From Ectocarpus siliculosus (lineage: Eukaryota; Sar; Phaeophyceae; Ectocarpales; Ectocarpaceae): a stretch of DNA of 64,000 nt. A model generated the notes under the pieces. That model did no database searches and had not been told where the DNA came from. It saw only the letters and a program-made list of their open reading frames with translations. How positions within the stretch are numbered: position 1 is the stretch's first letter; the number at the start of each line of letters is the position of its first letter. Of this stretch, positions 24,901-36,900 are shown one piece after another. The stretch spans positions 5,456,470 through 5,520,469 of the forward strand of contig FN649742.1 of the NCBI GenBank assembly GCA_000310025.1. The letters run 5' to 3'. The position numbers and the translations under genes are program-made.

Positions 24901-25352
24901 GCCCTGTGCGTGGTGATCATCGAAGCAAAAACTAATGCCCATCAAGATCATTGCACATATTCGACGCAAACCATGCTCTACGTTACTGCAGTGTTCCGTG
25001 TATACTGCGGTAACGCCGCGTAGTGTCGAGGGATTTGGCCGGCCTTATACCGAGCACCCAGCACTAATCAGAGCATGAGACATGCCAATATTCCTTCCGT
25101 TTCACGCGTTTTCACCAACCTTAACCTTATACAACAGGACCATCGGCCTTACTTTTGTGGTCTTTTACAGGGACCGCTATTGTAGTGCTGTGTACAGTGA
25201 GCATGAGCATGACCTATCTTTGCCTTTGTTCCTCCCTACGTCTCCCCCGTGTCCTTCTGCTGGTCTCGTTTGCTGGTCCGTTGGGGTCGTCAACCCTGTC
25301 CTCCCTCCGCTTGCAGTGGGAAGAGCTGGAAGAACTGCTGGCAGAGGACTAG
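3920..25352 (+). CDS. Plastid-targeted ABC-F family ATPase (about 18 exons)
   Basis: Exons seen: 3920-4165, 5416-5571, 6426-6507, 6964-7102, 7758-7919, 8294-8472, 9256-9334, 9991-10131, 11032-11109, 11374-11508, 12218-12325, 21419-21560, 21806-21843, 22376-22536, 23627-23756, 24032-24172, 25317-25352. All junctions after 5416 are in phase, giving over 715 residues. The first nucleotide-binding domain has [17 protein letters not shown] and [12 protein letters not shown]; the second has [20 protein letters not shown] and [12 protein letters not shown]. Both end in VSHD/VSHN switch motifs, and a charged linker joins them. There are no membrane segments, as expected for ABC-F, which act on ribosomes. 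The N-terminus has a signal peptide ending SCKA before Phe-Met-Thr-Pro and then an Arg/Ser/Thr-rich stretch, the heterokont plastid presequence. The frame changes between 4165 and 5416, so one short exon carrying the first beta-strand is still missing. Introns 9335-9990 and 11509-12217 appear to start with GC. The tail is a Lys/Glu-rich coiled coil. Confidence 0.9.
8876..8903. repeat. (TTG/CTG)n microsatellite
   Basis: A short run of ttg and ctg triplets in the ABC-F intron between the exons ending 8472 and starting 9256. No coding role. Confidence 0.7.
11815..11916. repeat. Degenerate short direct repeat
   Basis: The phrase 'ttcggcttgg(c/t)actggtag' occurs near 11820 and again near 11895, each followed by related text containing gaagtctt. 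It lies in the ABC-F intron 11509-12217. A second short array, tcccttgtg repeated three times, follows at about 12010-12038. Confidence 0.6.
12640..16147 (+). mobile_element. Decayed LINE (APE endonuclease plus reverse transcriptase)
   Basis: One reading frame, broken several times, encodes a non-LTR retrotransposon polyprotein. A basic leader (12644-12889) is followed by an APE-type endonuclease: [10 protein letters not shown] (about 12918), IQETR (about 13025), DANAR (about 13355), DSDHNMV (about 13650). The reverse transcriptase has [45 protein letters not shown] and the catalytic YADD at about 15215. The C-terminal part ends at 16147. Defects are in-frame stops at about 12887, 13139, 15527 and 15590, plus two opposing frameshifts near 14300 and 14850. 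It is in the sense orientation within the 9.1 kb ABC-F intron. This copy cannot make a full protein. Exact ends and target-site duplications were not resolved. Confidence 0.9.
16320..16620 (+). other. Pyrimidine-rich tract after the LINE
   Basis: About 250 bases of T- and C-rich sequence (ttttctttttcgttttctt type) directly follow the LINE reading frame. It could be the LINE 3' untranslated region or simple intronic low-complexity DNA. No open frame of interest. Confidence 0.4.
16918..17052 (+). repeat. Repeated copies of the exon-12325 splice donor sequence
   Basis: The 19-mer ttctggtgagcttatacta spans the end of the ABC-F exon and its donor at 12321-12339. It recurs exactly at 16918-16936 and 18578-18596, with one mismatch at 17034-17052 and a looser variant near 16996. 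The surrounding DNA is rich in tatactata. The copies are far downstream in the same intron. Confidence 0.8.
17079..17147 (+). other. Strong hairpin followed by T7
   Basis: Arms 17079-17099 and 17120-17140 are complementary at 18 of 21 positions, with a 3-base internal mismatch. Inside them CAGGA (17101-17105) pairs with TCCTG (17113-17117) around a 7-base loop. Seven T residues follow at 17141-17147. The shape resembles a terminated small RNA or a small-RNA precursor, but no promoter boxes were recognised. It lies within the ABC-F intron. Confidence 0.6.
18745..21160. repeat. 2.4-kb GATCGTTG minisatellite
   Basis: An array of roughly 16-base units close to gaggatcgttggcgtc, mixed with shorter and degenerate units such as gatcgttga. 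It runs from about 18745 to the assembly gap at 21172. Longer blocks are themselves duplicated: ggcatctagg at 20115 and 20609, and gtagacgata at 20211 and 20764. Because the unit has few stop codons, long open frames occur on the minus strand (for example 20129-21166), but they translate to repeats of NDPR/RSST-like peptides and are not genes. Confidence 0.9.
21172..21271. other. Assembly gap (100 N)
   Basis: One hundred N residues at the edge of the minisatellite in the ABC-F intron. The round number suggests a placeholder of unknown true length. Confidence 0.95.
22736..23547 (-). mobile_element. LINE 3'-end fragment, antisense in ABC-F intron
   Basis: Two minus-strand open segments in different frames (23547-23101 and 23098-22736) encode the tail of a non-LTR retrotransposon polyprotein. 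The first has [20 protein letters not shown], a typical post-reverse-transcriptase block. The second has [20 protein letters not shown], a C-x-C-x4-C-x5-H-x4-C type knuckle also typical of LINE C-termini. The frame break near 23100 shows decay. It differs from the tail of the LINE at 12640-16147, so it is probably another family. It sits in intron 22537-23626. Confidence 0.7.
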
Positions 25353-25961
25353 ATAAGCAAATTCTACCTGTAGGTCTCTGGATGGACGTGATGTTACGAT
25401 GCATACGATGGGATGTGACGGTGTGCATCTGTGACTTGGAATCGCATTGAATTAAATCGGATTCATTCGAGTTCCGCACCTTTGGAAGTATTAAAGTGTA
25501 GCTTGTTTGATTCCTGTATGGGGTAAGGGACATACATGTATCCACGTCAAAAAAATATGTGCGCCGTACGTGTCCAGCTGAGCGCTTGTTTTGCTGTGTG
25601 TTTTTCGGAGTGTCGTCGGCGTATTTGTATTTCTACTACTATAGGGCAGGATCACGATAATCCTAGACGTGTCCTGGGCGAGTCAGGAGCGATTTAGTAG
25701 ATGACAAGTAATCGCGGTTTGATTTGATTGGTATTTTTCGCACATTTCAGTCTCGCTTTTAACTCTTCTCTCCTAGTAGTCGGGTCGGTAAATATTGCTA
25801 GACAGACAGACAGACGACTGCTGTCCTGCCGACGAGTGCGGTGTGCAAGATGCCGTCGGTGATCCTTATGTACAACTTGACGGCTGTTTACATCGGATGT
25901 TGGATGTTGATGACTTGCTTCTCGCAGTCATATGTTATCCGAGAGAGACTCAGTGATGGCC

Positions 25962-26032
25962 TCCAACATGATCGATCCAACATTGTCCAACATGATCCAA
26001 CATGATCCAGCATGATCCAACATGATCCAACA
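25962..26032. repeat. 10-bp tandem repeat (catgatccaa)
   Basis: About six to seven copies of a catgatccaa-type unit with minor variants, in intergenic DNA 50 bases before the inverted-repeat element. Confidence 0.85.
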
Positions 26033-26077
26033 TCAAGCGGTGGTACTGCTGGTGGCGGTTTGAACCGTCCTCTTCGG

Positions 26078-26256
26078 TACAATCGTGGTCCCGGTTTAGC
26101 GGTTCCCTGTTTGGCGGGATGCCCTGAACAGCGGTCCCAAAATCTCGTCGCACGGCTGCACTTCGGTAGTCAAACTAACTACACAATTGCCAATCCGGTT
26201 TAGCGGTGATGCCCTCAATAGCGGTTACGGACCGCTAAACCGGGACCACGACTGTA
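26078..26256. mobile_element. MITE-like element with 26-bp terminal inverted repeats
   Basis: Positions 26078-26103 (tacaatcgtggtcccggttt then agcggt) are the reverse complement of 26231-26256 with one mismatch. The element is 179 bp and non-coding. Both ends can be read as bounded by the dinucleotide TA, which would fit a Tc1/mariner-type target duplication. Internal copies of 'ccggtttagcggt' and 'gatgccct' show sub-terminal repetition. Confidence 0.65.
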
Positions 26257-27937
26257 GCCGATGCGGTATGTGGTGCGTACCGTGGTCTCTTTTTTTCAAC
26301 GAACCATCTTCCTCGTGAAAGACAGAGAGGTGGGTGTGTACCGGATTGAAAAACCCGGAAGATTGTACATCTTCTGTGTCTGCTTGTGGCTGGTGAGACT
26401 GTACCCAGCGCGGCTCGAATGCCTGCCCAAGATGATGAGCGTGGTGGGAAGTGGGTACATTTGAGAGAAAGATGACTGCTCCATTAGACCGCACTCGCCT
26501 GCAGGGCATTTGTTCTTCAACAAGGTGCACACGATTGTCGGACCGATCGGTAGAGAGTCGATAGAGTTGAACAGAGCGAGGCTGAAATGTAACCAGAACG
26601 AACGACGTGTCGAGCGTCAGCTCAGCTCAACACGAACTACTGACTTTGGCCTCGCCTCAACTCAGTCAGGCTGAGCCTGATTTGTGGCCATCTGTTGATC
26701 ATGATCGGATGCTCATGATCTGGCAGGCGCACGGGCAACAGATGGGACGAGAAGAAAAGGAACAAGCACGCATTGCATGCGTATCTTCTTTCACACGGTC
26801 ATCTTTCAAACAATCAATCCCACATTTCCTCTTCAACAGCCAGCAGCCACGCCGTTCGAAAGAGGAAAGTCAAAACACTAAACTGCTGTGTATGGTAGTG
26901 CACAGAAACACCTTTCCTTCTTCCTCCCCGCCTCCCTTCCTTGACTTCCTCTGTGCTGTCCGCATGATGAGGCGTCAAACCACATGCAGATATGAGAAGC
27001 TAAGCGACGATTGGCTCACCCTTACCCCTCATAATTCCACCTCTTCCTCCTCTCTCAAACCACTACAGCAGTCACCCTTGTCCCGACAGCGAGGTGGATC
27101 GCAAGCCACTGCGTCCGCGAGTGACATCTAGAATCTCTGTCCGACAAAATTGATGGGATAAAAAAAAAAACATGCACCAACAAGAAACAGGCGCTGTCAC
27201 TGCTTCAGCCATCGCCAAACATGACAGAGACACCCACGAACCACCCACCACCTGCGCCGAAAACAAAAGGCGCATCACAGAAGGCCTGATCGAGCCATGC
27301 ATGAGCTACATAGTTGTTGTAGACCTGATGAGCTGACTCGCCGTTCGTCTGTGGACAAAACAAGTCAACCACAAAAAAAAACAGCGTCTACTCTACACAG
27401 CGACATCATCATCCATCTGTTGAAATAACGCCCCCCGCCTAATTATCTGCTGTAGCTTATCCTCCACCCCCCTCTAGACAAAAACAACAGCACAGCTTCT
27501 TGGCAGGGTCTCTCTCCCTTCCTCCCCTTGTGCTACATCTGGCCGCCACATGCCTGTCCCTACATCATACACGTGCTTGGGTATAGTATCGTCAGTCGGT
27601 CGGTACACTAAATAGGTGGGCGGTGGCGTTGGTGTTGGGTTGAGACGTCACGCACGCGACAAACCCCACCACATATGCATTCCACACAACAACCAAGCTA
27701 CCCGCCAAACCAACATCTAAGAGTCCAACTCGGAAAACGCTGCCTGTCGGTAGTAACCATAGCGAGCTCTCCCCCCACCTTTGAGGAAGAGCTAGCTCAT
27801 TTGATGAGAGCAAACCGCCGCCGCTGCTGCTGCTCTAATGCCACGGGTGTGTATTTCCATGAGGCAATAACACCGCCCAACATGGGGTGAAAAGTGAAAA
27901 ACCTAGCTTGCGGAACCAACAGCTCTCAAGCTTGTCT

Positions 27938-30900
27938 CTACTTGGGCGGTGCCGGGTTTTGTCCAAAGGTGAATCTCGGTGCAGCACCCGAAGACGACAA
28001 TCCCGGCACGCCGGACGGTGATGACGAACCAGCAGCACCGCCTCCCGCCCCAAACGTGAACAACGAAGAAGACCCGGGCGCGGCACTGCTGCTGTCGCTG
28101 TTCCCAGCGGGAGCAGGAAGAGATCCTGAACCGAAGCTGAACGTCGGCGCAGCATTACTGTCACTGTTGCCCGCCGGAGCTGGCAGGGATCCTGAACCGA
28201 AGCTGAATACCGGGGCGGCACTGCCAGTGCCCGAGGTGCCGCTGCTAGAACTCGTAGGCATCTTAAACCCGAACGTGGGCGCGCTAGCAGCAGGAGCAGG
28301 TGGAGAAGCAGCAGCAGCAGCAGCAGGTGGAGCAGCGAAGGAGCCCCCGCCGAATCCAGACGACTGCGGTTGTGGCGAAGCGGAAGGCTTGCCGAACATG
28401 CCGCCGGAAGGTGCGGCGGCGGCGGCAGTGCTAGCGCTGGAAGGAGGGGCGCCGCCGAATGTAAAGGCGCCAGAGGGCGCCGACGACGTACCGCCTAGGG
28501 AGCCCAGGAGTCCCACCCCCCCACTAGCCGACGCCGGGGCCGGTGTCGCACCGCCGCCGCCGCCACCGCCGTTATCACCCCCGGGCGCAGCAGGCTGCGC
28601 ACCAAAGGTGAAAGCGGCCTTCTTCTCCGCAGGCGCTGCAGTGGAAGACGTCGAAGCCTTCGCCGCGCCAAAGGAAAACCCAGGTGCGCTCGGAGCAGTG
28701 CTAGCCGCCGCTGTCGCTGCCGCTTTGGCTGGCTGCACTCCGAAGGAGAACTTGGGCGCGGAGGTCGAAGCGCCGGCACCGCCCAGGATCCCTCCTCCCC
28801 CCCCCGCGGCCGGCGGCGATGCACCGTCGCTCACCCCTGGCCTGGGCACTTCGCAAGAAAGGCACTTGGTGGCATCGGGGGGGTTCCTGACCAGGCAGGC
28901 GGCGCACTTCCACTCGCCAGGCTTCCTGAACTTTGACATGTCGAACCCACCGGCAGTAGGCGCGGTTGACGTTGACGCCGACGTCGTGCTCCCCGCTCCG
29001 CCGCCGAACGCGACCGGGGGGGCAGCAGCAGCAGCAGGAGCAGGAGCGGGGGGCGAAGCAAGAGCTCCGCCCGAAGCAGCCCCAGCGTCCGGCACGACGC
29101 CGAATGTGAACTTGGGGGTCGAAGAGGCACCGCCAGATGAACCGCCCAGGATCCCTCCCCCCCCCGCGGCTGCAGCGCTTGCTCCTGGCTTGGGCACTTC
29201 GCAAGAAAGGCACTTGGTAGCATCCGGGGGGTTCCTAACCAGGCAGGCACCGCACTTCCACTCGCCAGGCTTCCTGAACTTGGACATGTCGAACCCGTTC
29301 GTGATGGGCGCCGAGGATGCCGCCGCTGCGCCGGCCGCCACCTTGCTCGGCTCCGAAGTCTTGGCGCCGCCGCCGGACCCTGCAACCGACAGCGGGGCTA
29401 CGGCAAGAGGGGCCATCTGCTGCTCCACGGCACTCTTCCCTGCGGCTACGCCTCTCCGGGTCCTGCGCGCCTTGCGAGGCTTCGTCGAAAACTCGAAGGC
29501 GCCTGCTGGGACGTCCCTTCCCATGTCGTCAGTTGTCGTCAGCACCCCTGTTTCCGATCCCTGGCCGTGTTCCAATGCACGCTTGACCGGAGGGGGGTCC
29601 GAGAAGCAGAACAGAGGCTGCTGCTGCTGCCGCTGCGCCGAGCGGGCGGGGGGGTGGCTCGCGGAGGGAACGCCGAACGCGAAGTCGCCGTCGCAGTCTG
29701 GGTACATGCTGTCAACGCTCATGGCACCGTCCCCCCCACCACCGTTGGCGTCACCATCTCGCTGCTGCTGCTGTAGTCGAAGCCGAGCTGGGCCCTTCTT
29801 TTCAGGAGAGGTTCGACGGATGAGTCGAGTCGTGGATTGGCAAGGAGGCGAGGGAGGACAGAACGTCATAGCGTTAGGTATAGCAGTATGAGTCGAACGA
29901 CCACAACGTGGGGGAAATACATACAATGGGGCACGTACATCGCCCGCGCTACGAAGTACCAATCACAGAAACAACGCTCCGTATGCACGATGCCCAGGCA
30001 TATCTCGCGGTCGCCGTTCGGTCGTACCCTCGGTGGGGATTGCCACACGGACACATCCGCCCTCATAGTGGCTACCGCTTACCACACGTAAGGCACCCAA
30101 CCCGCTGGACCGATTTCCAAAGCATGATACCTTCAGACCAAGGAGGAGACTACCAATGCCGAAACCGTGGCAATGGGATGGTTCAGGTAAAGGTTATCAT
30201 CAAAACCGCTCTAAAGACGACGTATCGGACGGTAAAATCGTGACACGCCTCACTGGTGTCGAAAAATCGAAAAATCGAAACATCGAGCTCCGAAAAAGCT
30301 ACATCAGAGATCAGAGAGGGTGTGATTTCTCTTGTGTCGCAGATTATATTGCACCGACACCTGCTGGCGTGCTCTTGGGACCCTCGAAAGACGCCACCAA
30401 ATGCCAGCAACAACGCAGTCCTCACTACATCCATCCACTGCTGACGAGCAAGCCTTTCACCGCCAAACGTTTTCGCCGCACATCAAGTATCGCTCAGCAA
30501 TAATCCCGAAAACACAACGCAGCGTTTGAACAAGCTTTCAAAGGCCCACCGCACGAGTTGGACAGCACATATGCCCGTAGTAGACACGACACGACAGGAC
30601 ACGACAACACTCACCGGTGAGGTCGTGAACCCGAACTCCGACGACTCTCGGGACGCGGCGGCTTGAGGAGCCACGGCAACAGGGAGCTGGGTAGCGGCAG
30701 CGAAGGTGAAAGATGCCGTCTCCGACCGACCCCTCTTCTTCTCGTCTTGTTTGCGGCGCTCCTTCACCTCCCGCTCCTCTTGCCCGCGGCTGTCTCGCAC
30801 ATCGGCGACCTGCACGCAAGCCAGGGACACCGTAGTCCAACGCGCGGAGAGAGGCAGAGCGGGCACGAACACCGCAACTAAAAAAGTAGAACTACAGCTG

Positions 30901-33900
30901 AGCACGGCCGCCGGTGGCTCCTTAACAACAATCTGTCAACCAAAATACTGAATACGGTACTGTGCAAGTACATCCACATGGACCCACTAAAGTCAAGGTT
31001 TCAGAAGTTGGAAGCCCTCGGCTAGTAAACGCAACATCCATCCCTCCGGCCCCGTGCGACACACAAACCACAAACTAACCTTGCCAGCCTCCCCGATCGT
31101 CGGCTGAGTGCCACCGGCCCTCTGATTCAGCTCCGTCTTCTTGTTGGTCTCCCTCTCCCTCAACCCTTGCTCCTCGCGGACCTGCCTCGTCACGTCTCTA
31201 CCCTTGTTCTCCTGCGACACCACCGACATGAGGATGCTCCCCACCTCAGCCGTCGCCTTCGCTTCCGCCGCTACCCTCCTCACCAGTTCTCGGCCTTCCT
31301 CCGCCACGGCTCTCTCGTCCATCATGGCCATGGTTTTCCTGCGGGGAGTCGCGTCCATGCCGTCGAGGCCGAGGGAGGACGCCGCACGCTTGTTGCTTGC
31401 GGCGGGAGTTCCGCTCTCCTGGCCTTGCGAGCCCTCCACCAGGAGCGGCGATTCCTGCCTCCCCACCTCACGGCGCTTCGAAGCCTGCCCTTGGCCAGTG
31501 CTGCCCGCGTCGCCGCCGTCGCCGCGTCCACGGCGGCCGGCGGCGGCGGCACCGACGGGGCCTGGACGGGGCTGCTTGGGTGCCTCACCGAGCCAATCGC
31601 CGAGCGTACCCGCGCCGAACCTCTGCTCCCCTGCCATTGCTAGCGACGGCCTCCGGCGGGGCGTGAACTCCCGGGATCTGTAGCGCAACGCCGACCCGAC
31701 GCTCTGCCTCCGATCGCGTGCCGCTCCCACACCCAAGCCGCCGCCTGCTCTGGCAGGCTTCGGGGTGCGGGATGGCGTCCCCGCCGCCGCCGACCGCACA
31801 AGCGACAGACTAGTAGCACCCGTGGAACCGGACGCCATCGCACCGGCGTCGGGGGCTGGGCGGCGTCGTGCGGCGGCAGCGGCGGCAGCGGCGGCTGCGT
31901 CGTCCCTGTCCTGCTCATCTAGCCGCCGCAGCATCGGGGTAAGCTCGTCGCCGTCGTAGCCCGGCCTTGCGCTCAGCTTCCTCAGGTCACCGGCGTGGTG
32001 GACTGCCGCGGCGGACGTGCCTCGGGCGGTGAAAGTCCCGAAGGCCGAGCCTAGGGTCCTCTTCGTGGAAGCTACGACCCGCACCACCGGCTGCCCGGCC
32101 CTGCGCTGCATGGTGGGTACCAGCCTCGTCCACTCGCTGCTGGGAGCCCGCCGCCACTTGTCGCCAGTCGCCCCGCACCACGCACCCGCCCTCTTGGTCG
32201 TCCTTTCATCCGCGAGGTCCTCGGCCTGGCCCTCCTGGTCGATGTCCAGGATCGGCCGCTCGTCCCAGCTCTCCACCGGTCGGGCGGCACGCCGCACCCG
32301 CCTCTTCTGCTCCGCAGGGAGCACGGGGACGCGAGGGTTCGCCGGCCGCGCAGTAGGGTCCGCCAAGAAGCCTACCAAGTCGCGTTTCTCCCCGTAGCTG
32401 CGCTTACCAAGGACGGAGTCGAGCTCCTCGTTCACCTGCTTCGCCCTGCCCCTGCCCGTGGCTCTAGCACCTCTAGCACCATCTGCCCGACCAGGTGACG
32501 ACGGCAAGGCCAGCCCGGGCACAAGCGCGCCTGAATCACCCTCATAAGAAGGCACACGAGCCTGAGAGTCCGGCGGCAAACCATCGCCGCCGTTGCCGGC
32601 GACGAGCGGGTCTTGTACGCGGGCAGCAGCGGTTGACTGCTCGCCGTCCCCGGCTGCCGCTGAACCGCTGGCCAACATGTCGCCAGCGCCAGCTACAGAA
32701 CCCGGTGCTTGGTCCGACGGGTGGGTGTCACCCAGAGGCTCCTGCCCACCTCCTCCGTTGTTGCCCTCGCCGACAGTATCGGTCACGGCGGTAGCGGAAG
32801 CGTCAAGAGACGGGACACACGAACTATCCCGGTTTGCCATCTCTGCCGTCTCGTGGCGTTCCTGTCGTCCGTCGTCCTGGTTGTCTGTCGCCGTAGCGGT
32901 GGCTGCCTGGTCCCCGTCCTGCAGGCGGAAAGGCCAGTGTTTCACTTAGACACGTGTTGCAGGGTGTGAGATAATCGAATGCTGTGGGTCGATACATTTA
33001 TGGTCGAGGACGCCAGTCGATAGCTGAAGGTCACATGGCCACAGCGGTGCCTTCTGAGCTATGCCATAGCCTATTGCAGGATGGGTACACGTACAAACAG
33101 GACGAATGTATATATTCGAGCACAACGGAAGCTAGCATTTATTGAAGCACAACCAAGAAGGGGAAACACCCCCCTCTGCTGGGTCAAACGCCTCCTCGTG
33201 TTGAGCAACGCCATTGAACGAAGGGTGCACCTCCCACAGGGCTACCAATAACCTCAGTTTCGATACCATCACTGCCTATAACGCAACAGACTCCACGCCT
33301 CTGGGGACCGAACGACATGTGAAACATGTGCCCGTATGAAGATAGCAACGAAGTTGAGCATGAGATGCAGGTGTCACCACGTTACTACTCCTACTTTACA
33401 CCTCGATCTCTCAAGTTCGTGGTCACCCAGTCAAGCGGCTTTCCGGTACCGCCGCCACAACTTACGGGAGGAAACAGAGGTCGAACGCGCAATCAAGCGT
33501 GGTTTCTTGAAACTCAACACAAAAATCCATCAACACGGTAGAGCGTCAAGAGACAGAGCCAGACCACCCGAAAAAACTACTTCGAAGTACTACATTACAG
33601 GTGAGCACGAACGGTGTCATCACTCCGCTGTAAACTTCAACTTCCAACACGCGAAAGAGCGCATGCTTGGACCGGTAGTAAGACATGTGTACTGACCTCT
33701 TCTGAGGAATCTTGTATCTCGATCATCACTTCACCGCCGACCCCGCCCGCCACATCTCCAACATCTCCTCCCTCCATCGCCTCCTCCTCATCACCCTCCC
33801 CCTCCTCCTCGCCCTCCTCCTCCTCCTCCTCCTCGCCCTCCTCATCCTCCTCCCCCTCTTGCTGTTCCTCTTCCTCTTCTGTACCCCCTTCCTCCTCATC

Positions 33901-36900
33901 GTCGTCGCCGTCACCAATGTCTTGCTCCTCTTCCTCTCCACTGGCCTCTGCCGATACCTGCTCCTCCGACGCCACCACCCCGTTTTCAACTACACCCCTC
34001 TCCTCTTCCTCCTCTTCACCCCCCTCCACCACCCCGTCTTCGCCCTCTTCCTCTTCCTCTTCCTCTTCCTCTCTCTCTTCCTCTTCCTCTTCCTCTTCCT
34101 CTTCCTATTTCTCCTCCTNNNNNNNNNNNNNNNNNNNNNNNNNNNNNNNNNNNNNNNNNNNNNNNNNNNNNNNNNNNNNNNNNNNNNNNNNNNNNNNNNN
34201 NNNNNNNNNNNNNNNNNNCCCTCTCCTCTTCTACTGCTTCCTGTTCAACCGCATCGACTCCCTCCCCATCAACGTCGTCGTCTACTTGATTGTCAACCAA
34301 GTCTGTGCTGCTACTCCCTTGGTCGCCATCGCCATCGCCATCGCCATCGCCATCTGCATCTGCCTCGGCATCTGCATCAGCACCGGCATCTGCGTCTGCA
34401 TCTGCATCTGCATCTGCATCGGCATCGGCATCGACACCCGGCGCTCCATTGGCGGCTAAATGAGCACCTGCGGGTGCATCTGCAGCGCCGACGGTGGCCA
34501 GCTCGCCCTCTTGGTCCATGTCCGATCCTGCCTCCTGTTGAAAAAAACAAACAAGAAAGACCCCGCGAAAATCGAAACAGAACCGTCAACACGTGGTGCG
34601 CGAACACATCCTGGTTTCAAGTGTTTGCGATGATGTGCGGTCACAAATACATACCAGAAAGCTGAGTGACGATTTCGGGCCACGATTGCACAGCAGAAAG
34701 AGACACAGGGCAAAGGCTAACTTCACCCGGTTCCCTTTTCCTGGTTGTGCCCCTCGCAAGATTGGGGGGGGCGGGGCAGGGGGGCAGAGGGGCAGGAATA
34801 ATCCTCCATTGCATCGGGCATCGGCATTGATTGCGTCCATCCCACCCAAGACCCGGAGGTACACAAGCAAACGGTTACGTCTGTACACCTTACGGAATTA
34901 CTACAACAACAGTATGCAGACTACGGTAATACCACACCAGCATGAAATACGAGCACTACACTTCAAAAACGGCCTGATCGATTGCCAAGAAGCGACACCC
35001 GTTGCACGACCAAACTACGGTACCGGTACGTCTCTCGCCTTGTCGTGGTCTTCCTCTCCCTCTCCGACACCTTCTCCTTGCCCTTCAACATCTTCCTCCT
35101 CCTCCTGTGCCTCCCCCATTTCTTCATCCTCATGCTCATCCTCAGCATGCTCATCCTCAGCACCCTGAGCATCCTCACTCGCTGCTGGCCTCTCCTCCTG
35201 ACCTCCTCCGCCCACCTCTCCTTCTGCATCACCCTCGCCCATGGGTTCTTCAACGCCCCCTTCAACGGCTCCCTCAACGGCTCCCTCAACGGCTCCCTCA
35301 ACGGCTTCCTCAACGGCTCCCTCAACGGCCCCCTCGAAAGTTTCCTCAACGGTATCTTCGTCATCACCGTCCCGCTCTGCTGCCACTGCGGCTTCCCCTT
35401 CGGCTGCCTCGTCGTCACCGTCTTCTGCACCACCCCCGTCCATGGCATCCATGGCATCCTGGTCCATGTACTGGAGCACGTTATCTCCCTCGTCTCCCTC
35501 ATCATCATCGAGTCCGCCGCCCGCCGTCGGAGTAGCCCCGGCCAGAGCGGCAGCAGCGGCATCGTCACCAGCGGCACCATCGATCTCCATGGCTTGTGTC
35601 TCGGCCTCTGTCTCCGGGATCTGGTCTACGGGGTCTTCAGGACGTACTGGTCGACCGGCGGCGGCGGCGGCGCCGCCAGCTGGTGCTGCAGCAGCCTGGT
35701 TGTCCTCGTCCCCCTTCTCTTCTTGCTCCTCTCCTTCGCCTCCTGATTCCTCCGTTTCCTCGTCCTCCTCAGGTTCCGGCTCCGTATCCTTGTCGTCGCT
35801 CGCACCCTCGCCATCGGAGCCGGATCCACCGCCGCCACCGCCACCGCCACCGCTACCGCCGGCTTTCCCGCCGCCACGGTCGGGTCCTCTTCCGGCCCTC
35901 CCGGGCCTCTTCCCCGCACCACCATCACCGCCTCCATCACCGCCATCGTCTTCGTCGCTTGGGGCCTCCTCGGTTCGGCGGGTGTTGCTGCCCTTCGCGC
36001 CCGGACTACTTGGCGGTACTTCGCCGTCCTGCGGCTGGGCCGCTTTGCCAGTCTTGCGCTTGGCCGGGGAGCGCGGGGGCGGCGAGCTAGGGGCGCGGTC
36101 CCCACGCCGCTGAGTCACCCTCCTGCGGCGGGGCTCCTCGTCCTCGGCACTGCCATCATCTCCATCATCTTCGGAGGCGTTGTCGGTGTCATCGGCAACC
36201 TTAGACCGCGTCGAAACTGCCTTCCTCTTGCCGCCGCTTGTCTTTCCATCAGCGCCTTTGTCCTTCCCCTTGGCTACAGGCGCAGCAGCAGCAGCAGCAG
36301 CAGCAGTGGGTTTCTTTTTGGAGGCAGAACTTGGGGCTCTTCCTCTTCCGGCACGACGACGGCCACCGCCGGTGACGGGTGAGACGGGTGAGGCGGGTGA
36401 GGCGGGGTCATCTACGGCATCATCCTCTTGAGCTTCCTCACCCGATCCAACATCATCGTCGACAGTTGCAGAGGTACGCGTCGCGCGGGCTGCCTTCGCA
36501 ACAGCAGCAGCAGCAGCAGCAGGGGCCTTGGTCCTCCCTGACTTCGCGCTGGGCGCCTTCTCCTTCTTGACGCTAGCTTTACCCTTCGAGCCTGACCAAC
36601 GACCACAGCCGACGCCCGCATTAGAGATAAATACGCAAGACGAGCATACCGACGAGTTGGAAATGAACGCGGGTGGGGAAAAGTGAGAAGCAACCAATCA
36701 ATTGTATGGGCATGTCCGCGGCAATCTCGGGGGGTGGCACTTATTGCTGTCTAGACGTTTCCTTTCCTTGTGGCTACTTGTCGGAATACACCCCATGACA
36801 CCACCGGTATCAACCTCAGCATGTCCTGCAGCACGGCCGTGCTGTGCCCAGGAACTACATTTGTGTGTAAGCCTGTAGGTACAAGAACATGGCCACATCG

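Larger units (their letters stand above)
25353..27937. other. Convergent intergenic region without a recognised gene
   Basis: It lies between the ends of the ABC-F gene (plus) and the nucleoporin gene (minus). It contains a tandem repeat at about 25962-26032 and a small inverted-repeat element at 26078-26256. An open frame at 26607-27131 (174 codons, plus) has no recognisable motif, is Ser/Gln-rich, and is probably chance. Both 3' untranslated regions should lie at the two ends. Confidence 0.5.

Noticed and set aside
26607-27131. 174-codon open frame in the intergenic region
   Set aside because: No recognisable motif, no splice context and low-complexity Ser/Gln composition; most likely chance.
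27894-29891. 665-codon open frame on the plus strand
   Set aside because: It is the complement of the nucleoporin exon G. The minus strand encodes zinc fingers and FxFG repeats; the plus strand gives only Pro/Ala-rich low-complexity sequence.
35241-36113. Ser/Pro-rich open frame on the plus strand
   Set aside because: It is the complement of the acidic exon C; Glu/Asp codons read backwards give Ser/Leu/Pro runs.
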